Notes: generated from the sequence alone by a model not told the origin. A DNA stretch of 64,000 nucleotides from Dryococelus australis (GCA_029891345.1 CM056997.1:219480172-219544171), one strand, 5' to 3'; counted from the first letter of the stretch, positions 1 to 13,044 are shown. Numbers and translations are program-made.

Positions 1-239
1 CCAATGGGTGCCAGGATTTGTACAAATATCGAAATTTACAACACCACATTCATTTTTTGCATACTTTTTGGTACTGCATCAGTAATAAAAACATTTCTGA
101 AATTTTTCGTATTTAGTATCTTTAGATATTTTTCAATATCGACATTAGATAATGGGTATATATTCATTTTTTTTTTTTTTTAGCCTTCGTCTTTTTTTGA
201 GCAACTACACCACTCCCATCTTCATTTTACATTTCCAAA

Positions 240-1135
240 TTGTGTATGTTGTTCTTATAATACTTTTTTATTTTTTGTTTAGTTTGCACTAGCTCATCCA
301 GCTCCTAAAACTGCAAATAAAATTGGCAGAAATCGTCCATGATGTAAACCACTTCCTGTTTTTTCTTTTAATATTTTTTTGAGTATTGGTATTGATAATG
401 CTAGTAAGAAACCTATGCCTTATTTTAATTTTTTTTTTGCTCAAGTTGACTTTTGTTAAAAAATTTTCTATACACAAATCTCTTAATTGATCAATGGGAA
501 TGTCGAAAGTTAAGCTTTCTATCTTCATTTATAAGTAAAAAAATATTAATAGTTTAATAAATGTTAATGCCCCATTCTAATTTTCTTTTGAAAATATAGT
601 TGTGGAACAACAGCCGAAGCAATTTTTTCTCCAATCATAGCATTTTTATCTAACATAACTTTGTTTGCTTCTTTTTGTAAAATTTTACTAGCTTCATGTC
701 TAGATTACAAATATTTATGATCTCTATATGCAATATCGTGATATTTGCAAAGTTCCATCTAATTTATTTATTCCTGAGTCTCCTCTTTCTTATCTTTCGT
801 TTGATTTTCTAAATGAACCACTGTAATTATAACCTGGCAAATGCATTTCAGGTTAATTTAAAATGTTTAATGCCCAATTTATCACATCGTTGCCATTGTG
901 GTCAGAATTACAAAATGAATGTGGAATTAGATTTAAAACTATTATTAAATATGGAATGCCTTTCGGATTTTTAACAACAAAATCAGAACATTTTTGTTTG
1001 GCATATTGAGACACCTTGAGCCACTCGGTGGCATGACGAGTTTCAACCACGCCTCACCCACATTCTTAATTAACAAGCTCCTGAAAAGTATCCCCGATGG
1101 GGTGGAAAGCAATCTCGTCAGTTTCCCATATACCA
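240..1135 (-). pseudogene. Maverick/adintovirus-like gene relic with PLA2-like domain
   Basis: The minus strand carries a protein reading broken by several stops and frame changes. In order it shows LPGYNYSG (about 820-845), resembling a phospholipase A2 calcium loop; then CKYHDIAYRDHKYL (about 715-755), with the His-Asp pair and following Tyr typical of a PLA2 active site; then KNAMIGEKIASAVV (about 600-645); and a Gly-rich hydrophobic C-terminus ending GSGLHHGRFLPILFAVLGAG (about 290-350). PLA2-like domains occur in capsid-associated proteins of parvoviruses and in some adintovirus or Maverick genes, where they help breach membranes. The hydrophobic tail resembles small Maverick-linked genes, as at 43.2 kb. 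I infer a Maverick-type origin because three other such loci lie in the window. A parvovirus-derived copy is the alternative. The gene is certainly non-functional as read. Confidence 0.5.
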
Positions 1136-3329
1136 TGGCCCATATATACATACTATTACTACACTCCATTTAGTACAGTTGCGCAATTAGTATTCCAGAT
1201 AATTCAGATAAGAGTTCTTTAAGGTGATTCAGATAGAATGTTCTCTTAGCCATGTTTTCAGTGATATTTAGGGCGCATTGTAATCATTCGAATAAGATTT
1301 ATACGTCCGAATATCCAAAGAATTTTGGGCAAAAATTTTACGTTAGGTATGTTTTTAAAGAATGTATTATTACAAACATAGTTTCGTAATACATGCTTTA
1401 ATTTCACATACACAAAACTTTGGATGAGATATAAAGAAGCATTTAAATATTTCGTCAGTGGTCTAAGCAGATAGCAGATGCGTACAAAAACGTATTTTAT
1501 TCGTTATAAGTTGTGTAATGAAAATTACTTGAAATTATGAATGATATTACATACGAATATGTATGCATAATTAATTTTTTTCTCGGAATATATTTCTGTG
1601 TAAATATTGTGGACATTTATTTGTTAAATTAAATTTCCTATAAATGAATGTTTAAAGACAGATGGGCCATGTCAATTTTTTTTTTCAGATGGTTTTCTCG
1701 ACAAAGGAATGGGGTCATTAGACCTGCCTACAGTGCTGAAGAAAGAGGGTAATAACAAGTGAAACAGACAGGGAGAGGGGCTAAGGTGGGGGGGGGGGGT
1801 GGTAGGGGCTCTCGCAGTTAACAGAACTATTCCAGTTCTGTGACAGAGATTGGCTTGGATAGATCATGAGCAGAGTGCTTGTCTCCTAACCTTTCCTTCG
1901 TAACACACTATGCTAGGAAACATATTCATGCCATCACTTCTCCAAATGGCTAATTGCGAACATACATTTTATGATCGTGTATTACCAAAGATGCATGAGC
2001 GTAAAGTGTGAGCTATGTCTGGATAAGTGTGTCGAGGTGCCGCCGGCCTGTGTAAGGAAGCTAGGCTTCAACTGCAGTTGTATTGCGTGTTAACAGTGAA
2101 ATGTTTTAAAATTAAATACATTTTTGAAGCTACGGAAAAAATACTATACAGAGTGGTAAACAGCGTTTGTGTGTCGTGAATTCATATCCCATTTGTGCTT
2201 CATTACTGCGTGCGATTTCCTGTTCTTGATTTTCTAGTTAATATTATTTTTCTTTGCCTGTGCTTAATATTTCATGTGTGTCTAGTTGCATTAATTTGTT
2301 CCATGCTTATGTTTAACTGGAAGTCATCAGGGTAGATCGCGTTTCGTTCCGGGTATTTGTGCATTTATGAGATTTAATTGATTTGTGACGAATTTTATGC
2401 GAAAGGAAAATAACTTTTTACATAATTCGAACATTACATGTGACTCGTAGACCTGAGAGTCGATGACGGTGAAATATAATTTTCTATTTTACCAAAAAAA
2501 TTGTTTGTGATTTTTATAATACTTATATTGCTGGAATTATTTGGTGTGCTTCGTAGATGTAAGTGTATTCAATAATTTCGTTCGTTATTTTCTTGAGGCA
2601 GTAAGTGAATTGTGAGATTTAAGTTTGGACATGTGCTTCTTTTTGGGTTATTTGAAGTATGTTATTTCCTTGCGTGCCATTCGTAAGTTTTTATGACACT
2701 TATATTCTTGTGATTTAAAATGCTTTTTTCCTTGGTTGATATTTAATTACTTCATTGGATGGGAAGTGTGTTTTAATGTAAGTTTTCTGCTTCCATGATG
2801 AGTAAGTTGGATATTTATGAGTTTGTAATTGCTTATGATCACTAAAATTTGTAGGGAAATAGTTTTGGGATTCCTTAATATATTGAATTTGTGACTTGTG
2901 AAGTGTGAAGTGGTTCAATACATAGTTTCTAATAAGTTGCATGATTAGTATTAATTAGTTGTTTTTGTGGAAGTCGATGAGTGATTAGGACAGATATTTG
3001 TCTCTTTGTGTTTTGGAAGTATTTTGTTACATATATGGGCATTTTAAATATATTTAAATAGTGGGTTAGTTAAACGACATTTGTTCTATCATGTGTGAAT
3101 CACGGAAAATCGTATTCATCTCTCTTTGCATTTTATTGATGTCGATAAAACATGCCCTGTTTGTAGCATATCGTGGTAAGTTCGTTGGTAGTTATTTAAT
3201 TTCGCCAGAATACGTACAATCCTATACCTCATCATTTTAAAACACTGATTTATTACTAATGGCAAAATAGGCATTTCCGAACTCAATCGTTACACGTATA
3301 TAGACATCAGTGTAACATTGAACAGAGAG
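1136..3329. other. AT-rich non-coding stretch
   Basis: I find no coding signal here. Reading frames are short and none matches a family I know. A run of 12 G residues lies near 1788, and poly-T tracts occur near 1677. Confidence 0.5.
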
Positions 3330-3860
3330 CTGGAAGGACTTCCTCTCTCCCTCCTCCACCCCTCGTCTCATTCACCTCAGTCCTATGCCTTCCCAAGTGG
3401 TTCAGAACCAGCACACCCCTTTCCCGACACCACCCTCCTCCCTTTCACTTACCACAATAAGATATGTAACACACTCTTCCTCAAAAAATAAAAAATAATC
3501 CCGCTTTACACAATACATACATACCCCTACCCACACACCTCCCACCTTAGTCAACCACCATTCATCCAAAGGTAAACATCGATGCTGCTGCTGCTGCTCT
3601 AAAAAAATAAATAAATAAATACCCATGACCCTTACGACACTCTTGCGACTACATCCCTTACCGAATATATAATCACACAAATTTAAAAATGAATTTTTAA
3701 AATCAATTAATCAATCAAATTAATTTCATCGGATTAAGAACATTTTATCCACATGCCATAAGCATATGATGTGATCAGATTAATTAGCAGATTAATACAA
3801 CTGATAATCCAAATAACCAGAAGTCGTCCAGAACTGGTAGCCCCTACTACTCAACAAATC
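3330..3860 (+). repeat. Diverged dispersed repeat, copy 1
   Basis: This pyrimidine-rich stretch resembles 53690-54085 in the same orientation. Shared landmarks, in order, are a C-rich start with CCCCTTTCCC, a TGCTGCTCT segment, an AT-rich linker, a GACACTCTTGC-like segment (ACACTCTTGC in both), a run of ATCAATTAATCAATCAAA type, and CATCGGATTAAGA. Copy 1 has an expanded (CTG) run near 3585. No protein is readable, so it is probably a non-autonomous element or the untranslated end of one. Confidence 0.45.
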
Positions 3861-4529
3861 TCTATTAAAATAATAAATTAGAATGAAAAGTAACGACCGT
3901 TATATATTTTCGATAATTCATTTTCGTAGTGATAAGTAACGAAAATTGTTGCTGATATTGTTGCAAATTTCAGCAAATACATAATTCTACGACATAAGCG
4001 ATACACATATGGTTGCCGCTAGTAAATAATTAATTGGGTATTTACAGCTGCAACGAAAACTGACCAATCGTGTGAGAAAGGCTCGACTTCAGCAGAATGT
4101 GAACGAACACGTTAGTGAGACAAGGCCACTGTGATCTACTCCTACTTTCGCCGACTGCAGAACTGGCTACACCGCACAGGGGGCGAGGTATTTCGACTGC
4201 TACCTCCCAGTCGAGAACACTTACTCTCCTCAGCATCAGCCCAAGAACTCACAAGAATAAAACTGGTCAGACTTTTCCTTATCCCATGGCCAATCTAGTG
4301 TACATCTTTACTCAATGGTGCTGCCGGCTGACAGGTAGGTTACCAGGCGCTGATTGCCGAACGTATCTCAGACATGTTGGTGTCCAGTGACACAATTTCG
4401 CTATTGTATAATGCTCTAGTCCACGGGAGAAGCGGCTGTTCCTTTTCGGTATTTTTAAGTAATCTGTGGATCGATCAGAACGACCTGCTTTAATTTTCAA
4501 CAAGCTTTTTTTAAAAGAAAAAGTACCTT

Positions 4530-5480
4530 GTTCTAAGTGTTAAGTGTAAGTCCGAACGTAGGGTCGGGTTCTAATTGCATCTCAGGGCTGAGCCCCTTAC
4601 CTCTTCAGGAGAGTCAATTTCATTCAAAGGAGGCGGGCATCGCAGCCGAGAGTGATTTGGTAGGCATGGCTGCACTTAGGCGCCATGCCTACCTCCATAA
4701 GTGTACGTGCATTAAAGCTACGTTAAAAAGGGGTATGGTAAAACCCGCCCAGACACGGTAAAACTCATACCGATAGAAAAGGAGTAAAACTCGTGGGAGC
4801 ACTAGTGAAAATGCTAAAGGAGATATCAGGTGTGGAGTCCGTGCTGTTTAATATGAGAGTGAATAATCTAGTAGAGAGATGGCGGGGCTTTGGGCCAGCA
4901 TGTTAAAGGCACATGCGCCCTTGAGTTGGAACTGCCATCCATGTTCCTGCGCGGGCAGCCTGACTACCCGCACAGGAACATCGACAGCAGTGACTTCAGA
5001 CAGGGTCCTTAAGCTTCCGGCCGAGGGCGCAAGAAATCCGGGCAGCTTAGTCACGGCACCTGCTCAATCTTCTCTCTTCGGCCCGACATCTACCATGGTT
5101 GAAGACGGAGGCGGTTCTCCTTCTACTCCAAAACCATCCCTCTGGTGGGACTTCCAAGGGCTATCCAGGGTGGCGAATCCGCTGGCCCATGGGTCACTGA
5201 TTCGGGGGGAGGTCGTCCGAGGTACGATGCTGTGCCATTTCATTCCCCACGCATCCACTGTTGACAGCCTGCAGAATCCAGCAGTGGAGTGGTTCGCCAC
5301 ACTTCGCATGTTTCAGCACAACGCGATACCCCCAACATCCTCCGCCTTGATCGTTGGGCCGCCCCCAGCAGATGCGCGAAGCCATCAACAACTGAGCCAC
5401 CCAGGCTCCCAACGAACACAACCGTCCGCCACGGGGTGCGGAGCCTCAGTCTTCAACAAGCAGTGTCTGCATCAAAAATG
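4530..5480. other. GC-rich island of unknown nature
   Basis: Roughly 950 bases are clearly richer in G and C than both flanks and stay open in several frames, including a 219-codon plus-strand frame at 4879-5538. None of the translations resembles a known domain. On the minus strand, around 5330-5420, there is a tRNA-like opening (TGGCTCAGTTGTTGATGGC, similar to a pol III A box) without a convincing B box. It may be an old SINE-containing composite or a CpG-rich unit of a repeat. Confidence 0.3.
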
Positions 5481-7398
5481 TATTGAGGATGAATACATAT
5501 GTATTTACGTGTGGGAAATTACACACGTGTCAATATAAAAATAGTATTTGGAAAATGCTGTCGTATTTTATCTTCGACGACTTGGGCTATTAATAGCAAT
5601 ATATCCATGCCATATTTCATAAATTCTAATAAATATCTTTATATATGTGTGTGTTCTTGGATGCTAAGATAGGAAACTTAGGAATCTGTGTGGTTGTAAG
5701 GGTGTACGGCTGTAATTTATAAATACACAATAATAAAGTATTCTATGCCTTGCAGTTTGAGTACTTATGTCGCTTGAAACATGAGTATTTTCTGTAAAAA
5801 AAGAGCTTGTGAATATTCAGCAGTTTGCACAAAAACGTGGTTTTGAAAATAATGCTATTACATGAATAAATTTCTACGCGGGTAGCAGGCCGTTCTTGCA
5901 TGCACTCACACCGAGGCCCTGTTTTCGTGACGCGTCGCGCTGCGCCGCCGCAGTGAGATCAGGTGCCATGTGTTGTGTCCTCCCTTTCTCTTTCTACTCG
6001 GGCCAAATATACCCCAATAACGCTGTTGCTTCGGAGTGGAGAAGGGTGTATTCTCCTTCACACAAGTGATCCACTGTGTTTCGCTGGGCGCGGGAGGGTT
6101 GTATCAAGAACCACTTAGGACTAAAACCCGTCATATTTTATGAAGCAATATCAAAACACTGCCTCCTGATTTCCTCTCTACTCAAACTTAATGATGGTTG
6201 GGGGAAGGCAAATCGCTGCGAGGTTAATTAATTCTTCTATTTATTTACTATTGCTCGTGACGTCAACTTCCTTCCACCCCTCTTCTCTCTCTCTCTCTCT
6301 TTCTAATCCCTCTCCATACTTACAACACTTCTCCAAGAGTCGCTGTACCATACTTTTAGTTCTGTAAGTGAAAGACTTGCATTATTACGAAAAAATTTCA
6401 CCGGCTTGGAAATTTATAGCTGTTAGTATCTACAACCCACATGATATAATTTCTAAACACTCGTGAATTCATTTGGTACTTCCGCTCAGGATTAAATTCC
6501 CCGTGACGTTATTTTTCCAACTGGAACAGACTAAATGTTATTACACGCTTAGCAGCATTTTGAATTAATGTAAAATCTGCATTTAAAAAAGACAAAATAT
6601 TAGGCTCGTGAGGAGAATCATGTCCAGTACAGTTTGGTTATTAGTGACTAGCAAAACAAATTATCCACTCAACTAATTAACACTGCTGGTTTGGAATTTA
6701 ATTATAAGCGAAAGTGTTGCAATGACTGTGCTGTATTTGTATGGAGTGTTATATTGAAACCAGATGACAACGCGTTGCGTGCTAAGCGTTATCAATATTC
6801 ACCACTCACAAACAAAAGGTGTGGAACTTCAAATAACTCTCATTAACCACGATGTAGAGGTTAAGTATTTTTCATGTGTGCAACATGTCTTCGATCACAA
6901 AGTGACTGGTGACTGAGCGGGTTAATAGTTGGTGTATACGAAGGCATACATAATATTATACCCTATGCTACTGAAGCCACCAAGATACAAAAAATTCTGA
7001 AAATTAGATTTCGTGGTAGTACATTTAAATAAAGTTGAGAAAAATTGCCCACATTATCAACCCGCAAATAACAAGACCTCAAAATCGACTAGTCAACGTT
7101 ATTGGGGTACTGATTCTTCAATTCCCAAACTACCCTTACTTTAGTGACCATACGACGACAAAAACCTAAACTCTGGAACTCTGCATCTGTAACAAAACAA
7201 ACTGGATAACATGAATGGGAAATATGTATCAGTGAAGGACAGTATTAGAAACGAAGTGTTCAAAAGAAATACTGGTTTAGCTCATCACAAAGCAAATCAT
7301 CACCTCAAATGTAATAAACAAAAAGGATGGTCTTATAGAAGTCAAAATGTATGCAGCCATAAACAGGTTTTTAAATTTTTATTCATATTTCAAAGGTT

Positions 7399-7401
<3 letters not shown>
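5481..7401. other. Non-coding stretch with small GC-rich patch
   Basis: No coding or RNA feature is visible. A CpG-rich patch lies at about 5880-6110 and a short (CT)n tract near 6285-6302. Confidence 0.45.

Positions 7402-7461
<60 letters not shown>
7402..7461. repeat. (TA)n microsatellite
   Basis: A run of about 30 uninterrupted TA units. The Tyr-Ile repeat proteins read across it are translation artefacts. Confidence 0.95.
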
Positions 7462-7464
<3 letters not shown>

Positions 7465-8151
7465 CCCCACTGCCTACAAAGTCTTACCGTTTGTGTGTAT
7501 GTATCTTTATAGGCTACAATGCCTCTAGATGTCACACGTCGATAGGAAATGTAAAATTAGAACCCTCAGAGGGAAACTTCTATGTAAAATAATGTAGACT
7601 GTACATTTTGATTATTTATTACTATTATTTTTAAAAAATTAAAAGAAAAAATAGTTTTAATTTGTTCAGAGACATTTGGGAGGACAGCTCCTGTATCAGA
7701 TCTTAAATCTGTAGGACAAACTGTGCCGGCACAGCTGCAAAACCGCCGAGTGGAATACTCATACCAGGTCCCACTGCAGTATGTGCCTACGTGAATTTGA
7801 GATATGGGTATGAATTTGGTTGAAACAGTAGGGTCCCATTGGACTGTCCTGTACAGAAATAAATGCGAGAGAGAGAGAGAGAAGAGGATCCGCGAACTCG
7901 TGGTATACAGATAGTGTTATTTTAATTATGAAGCATAAGTAACAAGGGATAGATATTAGGGTAGTTAAGAACGCCACCGATTAATGCGTACTGATCGGAA
8001 GAGTTGTACTTCGGGATGGTATTCGCCAGATATGGCGCTCTATTTTCACTCGATACATAATGCCTCATTCGAAATGTAATATTAATAGTGACACGATTAA
8101 AACAGAATTAATAACAAGTGTGCGTGTTTATATATATATGTATATTAATAT

Positions 8152-8217
8152 ATATTAATTATGAAGAATAGGTGCAGATAGTGAAAAATGTTACGGTAAA
8201 AAATATGTGTGTGTGTA

Positions 8218-8248
<31 letters not shown>

Positions 8249-8315
8249 CCATATACACACATTTTTTATAACGTAACATTTTTCACTATCCGCACCTGTT
8301 GTTCATAATTAATAT
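8152..8315. repeat. Palindromic element with microsatellite core
   Basis: Two arms of about 60 bases (8152-8215 and 8252-8315) are inverted copies with few mismatches. The outer ends read TATTAATTATGAA on both strands, and both arms contain the core CACTATC(C/T)GCACCT. The loop is TG and TA microsatellite, which continues into the arms. This is the shape of a foldback or MITE-like element whose centre became, or was seeded by, a dinucleotide repeat. Confidence 0.75.
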
Positions 8316-9406
8316 TTCTTCACACACTGGACACTGACATGTATTATACCTGTAATTTACCTAAGTTTCACATATGTTTTATTTTAATTATTTTCAAAAT
8401 TATCATTTTTCACATTTTTCATTTTTTTCACATGGTTAGGATATTTAAACTTAGTTGTACGAACGGCAATCCTTCATATTTAATTGAGATAGATAGATAT
8501 AGATAGATTTTCTTTTGCTTATATATTAATTAACAACTAATATTTAATGTGAATATTTCAGGGATTTTTTTTGTATTTTTGATTGATATATATATTGATT
8601 GATATATATATATATAAAGAGGTAGTGTTTGTAACTTTGTGTGTTTGTGTGTTTGGATGTAGTAGGTAATCTTCGAAACTACTCATCCGATTTTAAAAAT
8701 TCTTTCACCAGTATAATGATGCGTTATCACTGAGTGTCATAGGCTATATTTTATTTTAAAAATCAATAGGGATCCCTACTAAAACTCCAATAATGTAACC
8801 CAAAATGTAAATAAATGTCCTATAAAATTCCTTACATTGCGTGCGCTGCGAAAACTATTGATGATAGAACAAAATAATGTACTACGGCTTTGCAGAACAC
8901 ATCATTATCTACAAAAAGTGTCGCGACACCATATGTCTAACTATTATAGTTACGTCACAATAACTATTTTTTTATTTTAAAAACTGAATTAAAACACCAC
9001 CGCTAGAAAAGGCACTTTATTTGTACCTTGGTATTAATCCTTATCAAAATAAATAACTTCACATCAAGACTGGTTCAGTACCTGTATATTAATTTTTGAA
9101 TTATTCAATTCGGACATTCCATTCAAAAGATGTCATGAGTTTAAAAATTTATCATTTAATAAAAATAATTATAATCTTTAGATGATGTTTAACTGGTCAT
9201 ATTATCAACAATTTATTAATTCTTATAAAAATAAGCACGTTTATCGTCACCATTACTAAATACATTGATTTTTTCTTTTTACTGGACGTATGGTTAAAGA
9301 GATAATACGATATCAACAAAGCACGCCGCGCAGCAAGGCCACGCCGTGAAGCTACCGGTGAAGCACAAGGTGAACGTTCTCAACACGTACGACTGCGAGG
9401 CAGGTA

Positions 9407-9671
9407 GTGCAGCCAGATCGTGGGTAAAAAATGCCCCCACTTTGTGCCGTTTTCAATGTGCTTAGACGAGACTGTCCCACAAAGTGGGGGTACGTTTTAC
9501 CCTCGATCTGGCTGCACTGGCAGATACCCGCGCGGCGCAGTCACGTGGGTAAAAAATGCCCCCACTTTGTGCTGTTTTCAATGTGCTTAGACGAGACTGT
9601 CTCACAAAGTGGAGAGAAACGTTTTACCCTCGATCTGGCTGCACTGGCAGGTACCCGCGCGGCGCAGTCAC
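9407..9671. repeat. Duplicated hairpin unit in Helitron 5' region
   Basis: A unit of 125-127 bases occurs twice in tandem (from 9420 and from 9545). The first copy sits in a long inverted repeat: left arm 9407-9446, right arm 9478-9517, about 40 bases each. The outer segments GTGCAGCCAGATCG and CGATCTGGCTGCAC match perfectly, as does the inner CCCCCACTTTGTG. The second copy keeps the inner stem but has lost the outer left arm. GC content is well above the flanks. A regulatory or replication-related role in the Helitron leader is possible but unproven. Confidence 0.8.
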
Positions 9672-9875
9672 GTGGTTGGCGCCATACGCAGCACACAGCA
9701 CGTTTTATTTTCCGAATCTGTCCGTCCTCATTTCATTTATTGTATTAACTTAATACTAATACCTATCCGCCCATACATTCGCATGCAATTTGTTATATTT
9801 TAAAGTATTTTTTCAGAATCGTACATCACTTCTATTTCGCTGTTTTTAACTTAATTACTCTAAAATCACAACGCC

Positions 9876-11480
9876 ATGCCTAAAAAAAAAATCTCAGCTT
9901 TCACGTCAATCAACTCAGACAAGAGCAGCTAAAATACGTCGAGCGGAAGAGTCTTCCTCTGAAACTATGCAGCGCCTTTGCGAGTCATAGAGAGTACATC
10001 TCACAAGCGCGTGCTAGGGAGTCCAGTACAGAACGCTCGCAGCGGCTTACTAGCCAAAATGTAAGAACCTCACAGGCCCGTGCCAGGGAATCTAGCTGTG
10101 AACGCGACGAGCGCCTGGCTAGCAAAAGGCAGCATGTCTCTGATGCTCGCGCTAGGGAATCTAGCGTCGAACGCTCGCAGCGCCTAGCCGTAGAAAGTCA
10201 ACGTATATCTACGACCAGAGCGCGTAATCGAATAATTGCTCACGGGAATTGATCAGCCTTTAATTATAACCCAAATATTGATTATGCTCAGCAAAACACG
10301 GTAAAAATTGGGCAAAAGAATAAAATTTGCCCTAAATGCTTTGCAAAAAAATGGAATGATGAAGCGAACGGTATGTGTTGTGCTGGAGGCAAAGTGGTTC
10401 TCCCTAATATACAGGAATCACCACAACCAATAAAAGATTTATTGTTAGGCACTCGTCCATTATCTACGCATTTTTTAAATAACATACGCAGGTATAACAC
10501 ACTGTTTCAAATGACGTCATTCGGTGCTAAGGAAATCCGGGAAGGAAATTTTATGCCTACATTTAAGTTAGAAGGGCAGGTATACCATTTGATTGGTAGT
10601 CTCCTTCCACCTTCTGGTCAAAGTCCGCAGTTTATACAGATTTATTTTATATCGGATGCTGATTAATTATCGTTACGATCTAATATAGCTCCCAATTAAA
10701 AAATAGAATTAATCAAAGTATTACAGTCCTCATTAAACAGCCACAATATGTACATTCGAAGTCTCAAATACAACTTAGAAAATAACTCCTCATCGGACAA
10801 CTTAATATTAATAATTCACGCCGACCGCATTCCACATGGTCAACATCAAGGAAGATACAATTCACCTGCAACAAACGAAGTCGCAGTTTTATTAGTCGAC
10901 GAAGACAAAGGACCCAGGGATATAGTCATTCATTGTAAAGATGGACATCTAAAAAGAGTTTCGGAATTACACCGTGCGTACGATCCTTTGCAATACCCTT
11001 TAATGTTTGTGAGAGGCGAAGATGGTTACTATTTAACAATCCCTCAACAAAATTCAGCGAGAAATAAAATGATTTCATGTATGCAATTTTATGCGTACAG
11101 GATAATGATCAGAGCCGATTGTTTTAATCCCTTACACTATTACAGACATTTGTTTAGTCAATACTGTGTTAATATGATGGCTAAAATGATATCCGAAAGA
11201 CTAAATTACATACGTCAAAATCAACAACAACTAAGAGCTGACGACTATGTACATTTGAGAGATGCTTTAAATCAGGATGCTAATATAAACCCTGTGAATA
11301 TTGGACAACACGTCATCTTGCCTTCAAGTTTCACGGGATCTCCACGTTATCTGCACGAGAAAACTCAGGATGCCATGACGTACGTATTTGTAACTTCTAC
11401 TTGCAATCCGGAATGGCCAGAGATCAAAGAAGAATTATTACCTGGCCAGCGGTAATTTGATCGTCATGATATAATTTCAG
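9876..11480 (+). pseudogene. Helitron transposase, N-terminal part
   Basis: The frame opens with an ATG at 9876 but shifts almost at once at a run of A. The true frame then reads an Arg/Ser-rich leader made of four 69-70 base repeats (from 9970, 10040, 10109 and 10178), each containing ARESS and ER. The first repeat is 70 bases long, adding a frameshift, and has a stop. Next comes a zinc-binding-like CPKCFAKKW...GMCC segment (about 10333-10381), as is usual in Helitron proteins. The rest, to 11455, is the conserved region before the Rep domain, with stops near 10664 and 10697 and a break at about 11456-11500. Comparison is with animal Helitron Rep-Hel proteins. Confidence 0.85.
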
Positions 11481-11499
11481 GGTATTCCATTTAAAGATG

Positions 11500-13044
11500 A
11501 AAAAAATGATAAGTTATTCACAAAAGACGAGATAATTGGTAAGATCAAATGCCATATGCTTAGTGTAGAATGGCAAAAACGCGGGTTACCACACTGTCAT
11601 ATGTTGTTTTGGCTGGAAAGAAAAATACAACCTGATGAAATTGACAGTGTAATAGCTGCTGAATTACCGGATAAAGATGGCGATCCAGTGTTAGTTGATA
11701 TCGTAACCAAAAATATGATACATGGACCCTGTGGGGATCAAAATATATCATCACCATGTATGAAAAACGGAATTTGTTCCAAAAAATACCCTCGGCGTTT
11801 TGTCAATGACACCCAGACCGGAGAGGATGGATATCCAGTATATCGTCGCCGTAACGCTGAAAATGGAGGCCATTATGCTATCTTGAATATTAGAGGAAGA
11901 ACTGTTGTTATAGATAATAGGTGGATTGTCCCATATTCTCCAATATTGTGTCAAACATTTAACGCCCACATCAACGTGGAATACTGCCACTCTATTCAGG
12001 CAATTAAATATATATGTAAATATATTAATAAAGGATCGGACCAAGCTACTTTCAGCGTTCGCAATTCGCATGATGAGGTAGAAAACTATTTAAATGGTCG
12101 GTATATAAGTACATCTGAATCTGTCTGGAGAATATTAGAGTTTCCGATCCACGACCGGTATCCTAATGTCGTACATTTGGCTGTACACTTAGAAAACTGC
12201 CAAAGGGTGTATTTCACGACAGGAACGGCTCAACAAGTTGCCCAAAACCCCCGTAAAACTACACTTTTAGCTTTCTTTGAGCTCTGTATCACGGACGAAT
12301 TTGCAAAAACTCTACTATACCATGAAGTTCCACACTATTATACTGGGGCTAATAACACATTTTCAAGAAGAAAGCGCGGTCGAAACGTAGATGGGCATCA
12401 AGGAATAAAGAAAGACGTTACTTTGGGAAGAGTATATGGTGTACATCCTTCTCAATCTGAGTGTTTTTATCTCAGAATGTTATTGCATCATGTAAGTGGT
12501 CCAACCTCATTCAATAACCTAACAACTGCAAATGGAATTGTCAAAGAAACTTATCAAGCAGCTTGCCGGGATAGAGGTTTGCTTGAAACTGACGATCATT
12601 GGGAGAATACTTCGAAAGAAGCTGCGATTTCGCAATGCCCATTAAAGATGAGGGAGTTGTTTGTGGTTATTCAACTATTTTGTCAGCCTTCTGAACCTTT
12701 AAAATTGTGGGATAGCTTCAAAGATGATTTTTGTGAAGACATCAGACACAGAATACGACAGCAACATCAGGATTTAACTTTGCAATTCAATGACGACATG
12801 TACAATGAAGGCTTGAATGATATAGAAAATAATCTTTTGGAATTAAATGAAAAAAGTTTTAGTGATTTCGGATTACCGTCTCCTATTCGCTCACGAAATG
12901 ATTCAATAAATACAATGCTGGTACGTCAGTACAATGCCAGTGATTTGAATGATTTTGTCAACGAAAAATTGCCAAAATTTGTCTCAGATCAATTGCAAGC
13001 GTTTAATACAATAATTGATAGTGTGATGAATAACAAAGGCAAAA
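11500..13044 (+). pseudogene. Helitron Rep (HUH) nuclease domain
   Basis: A 524-codon open frame (from 11556) carries the rolling-circle initiator domain. RGLPHCHMLFWL near residues 9-20 contains the His-X-His metal motif. YICKYINKG near residue 150 has the two tyrosines that in Helitrons carry out strand cleavage and transfer. HSIQAIKYICKYINKG is well conserved. After about residue 390 the chain runs into the linker before the helicase. The frame is lost at a poly-T run near 13045-13053, where the helicase continues in another frame. Known Helitron enzymes nick and transfer a single DNA strand in the nucleus. This copy cannot make the full protein as written. Confidence 0.9.

Noticed and set aside
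4879..5538. 219-codon plus-strand frame
   Set aside because: It lies in a GC-rich island where several overlapping frames on both strands are equally open, and the translation has no domain character.
11751..12071. 106-codon minus-strand frame
   Set aside because: Shadow of the Helitron Rep domain on the opposite strand.
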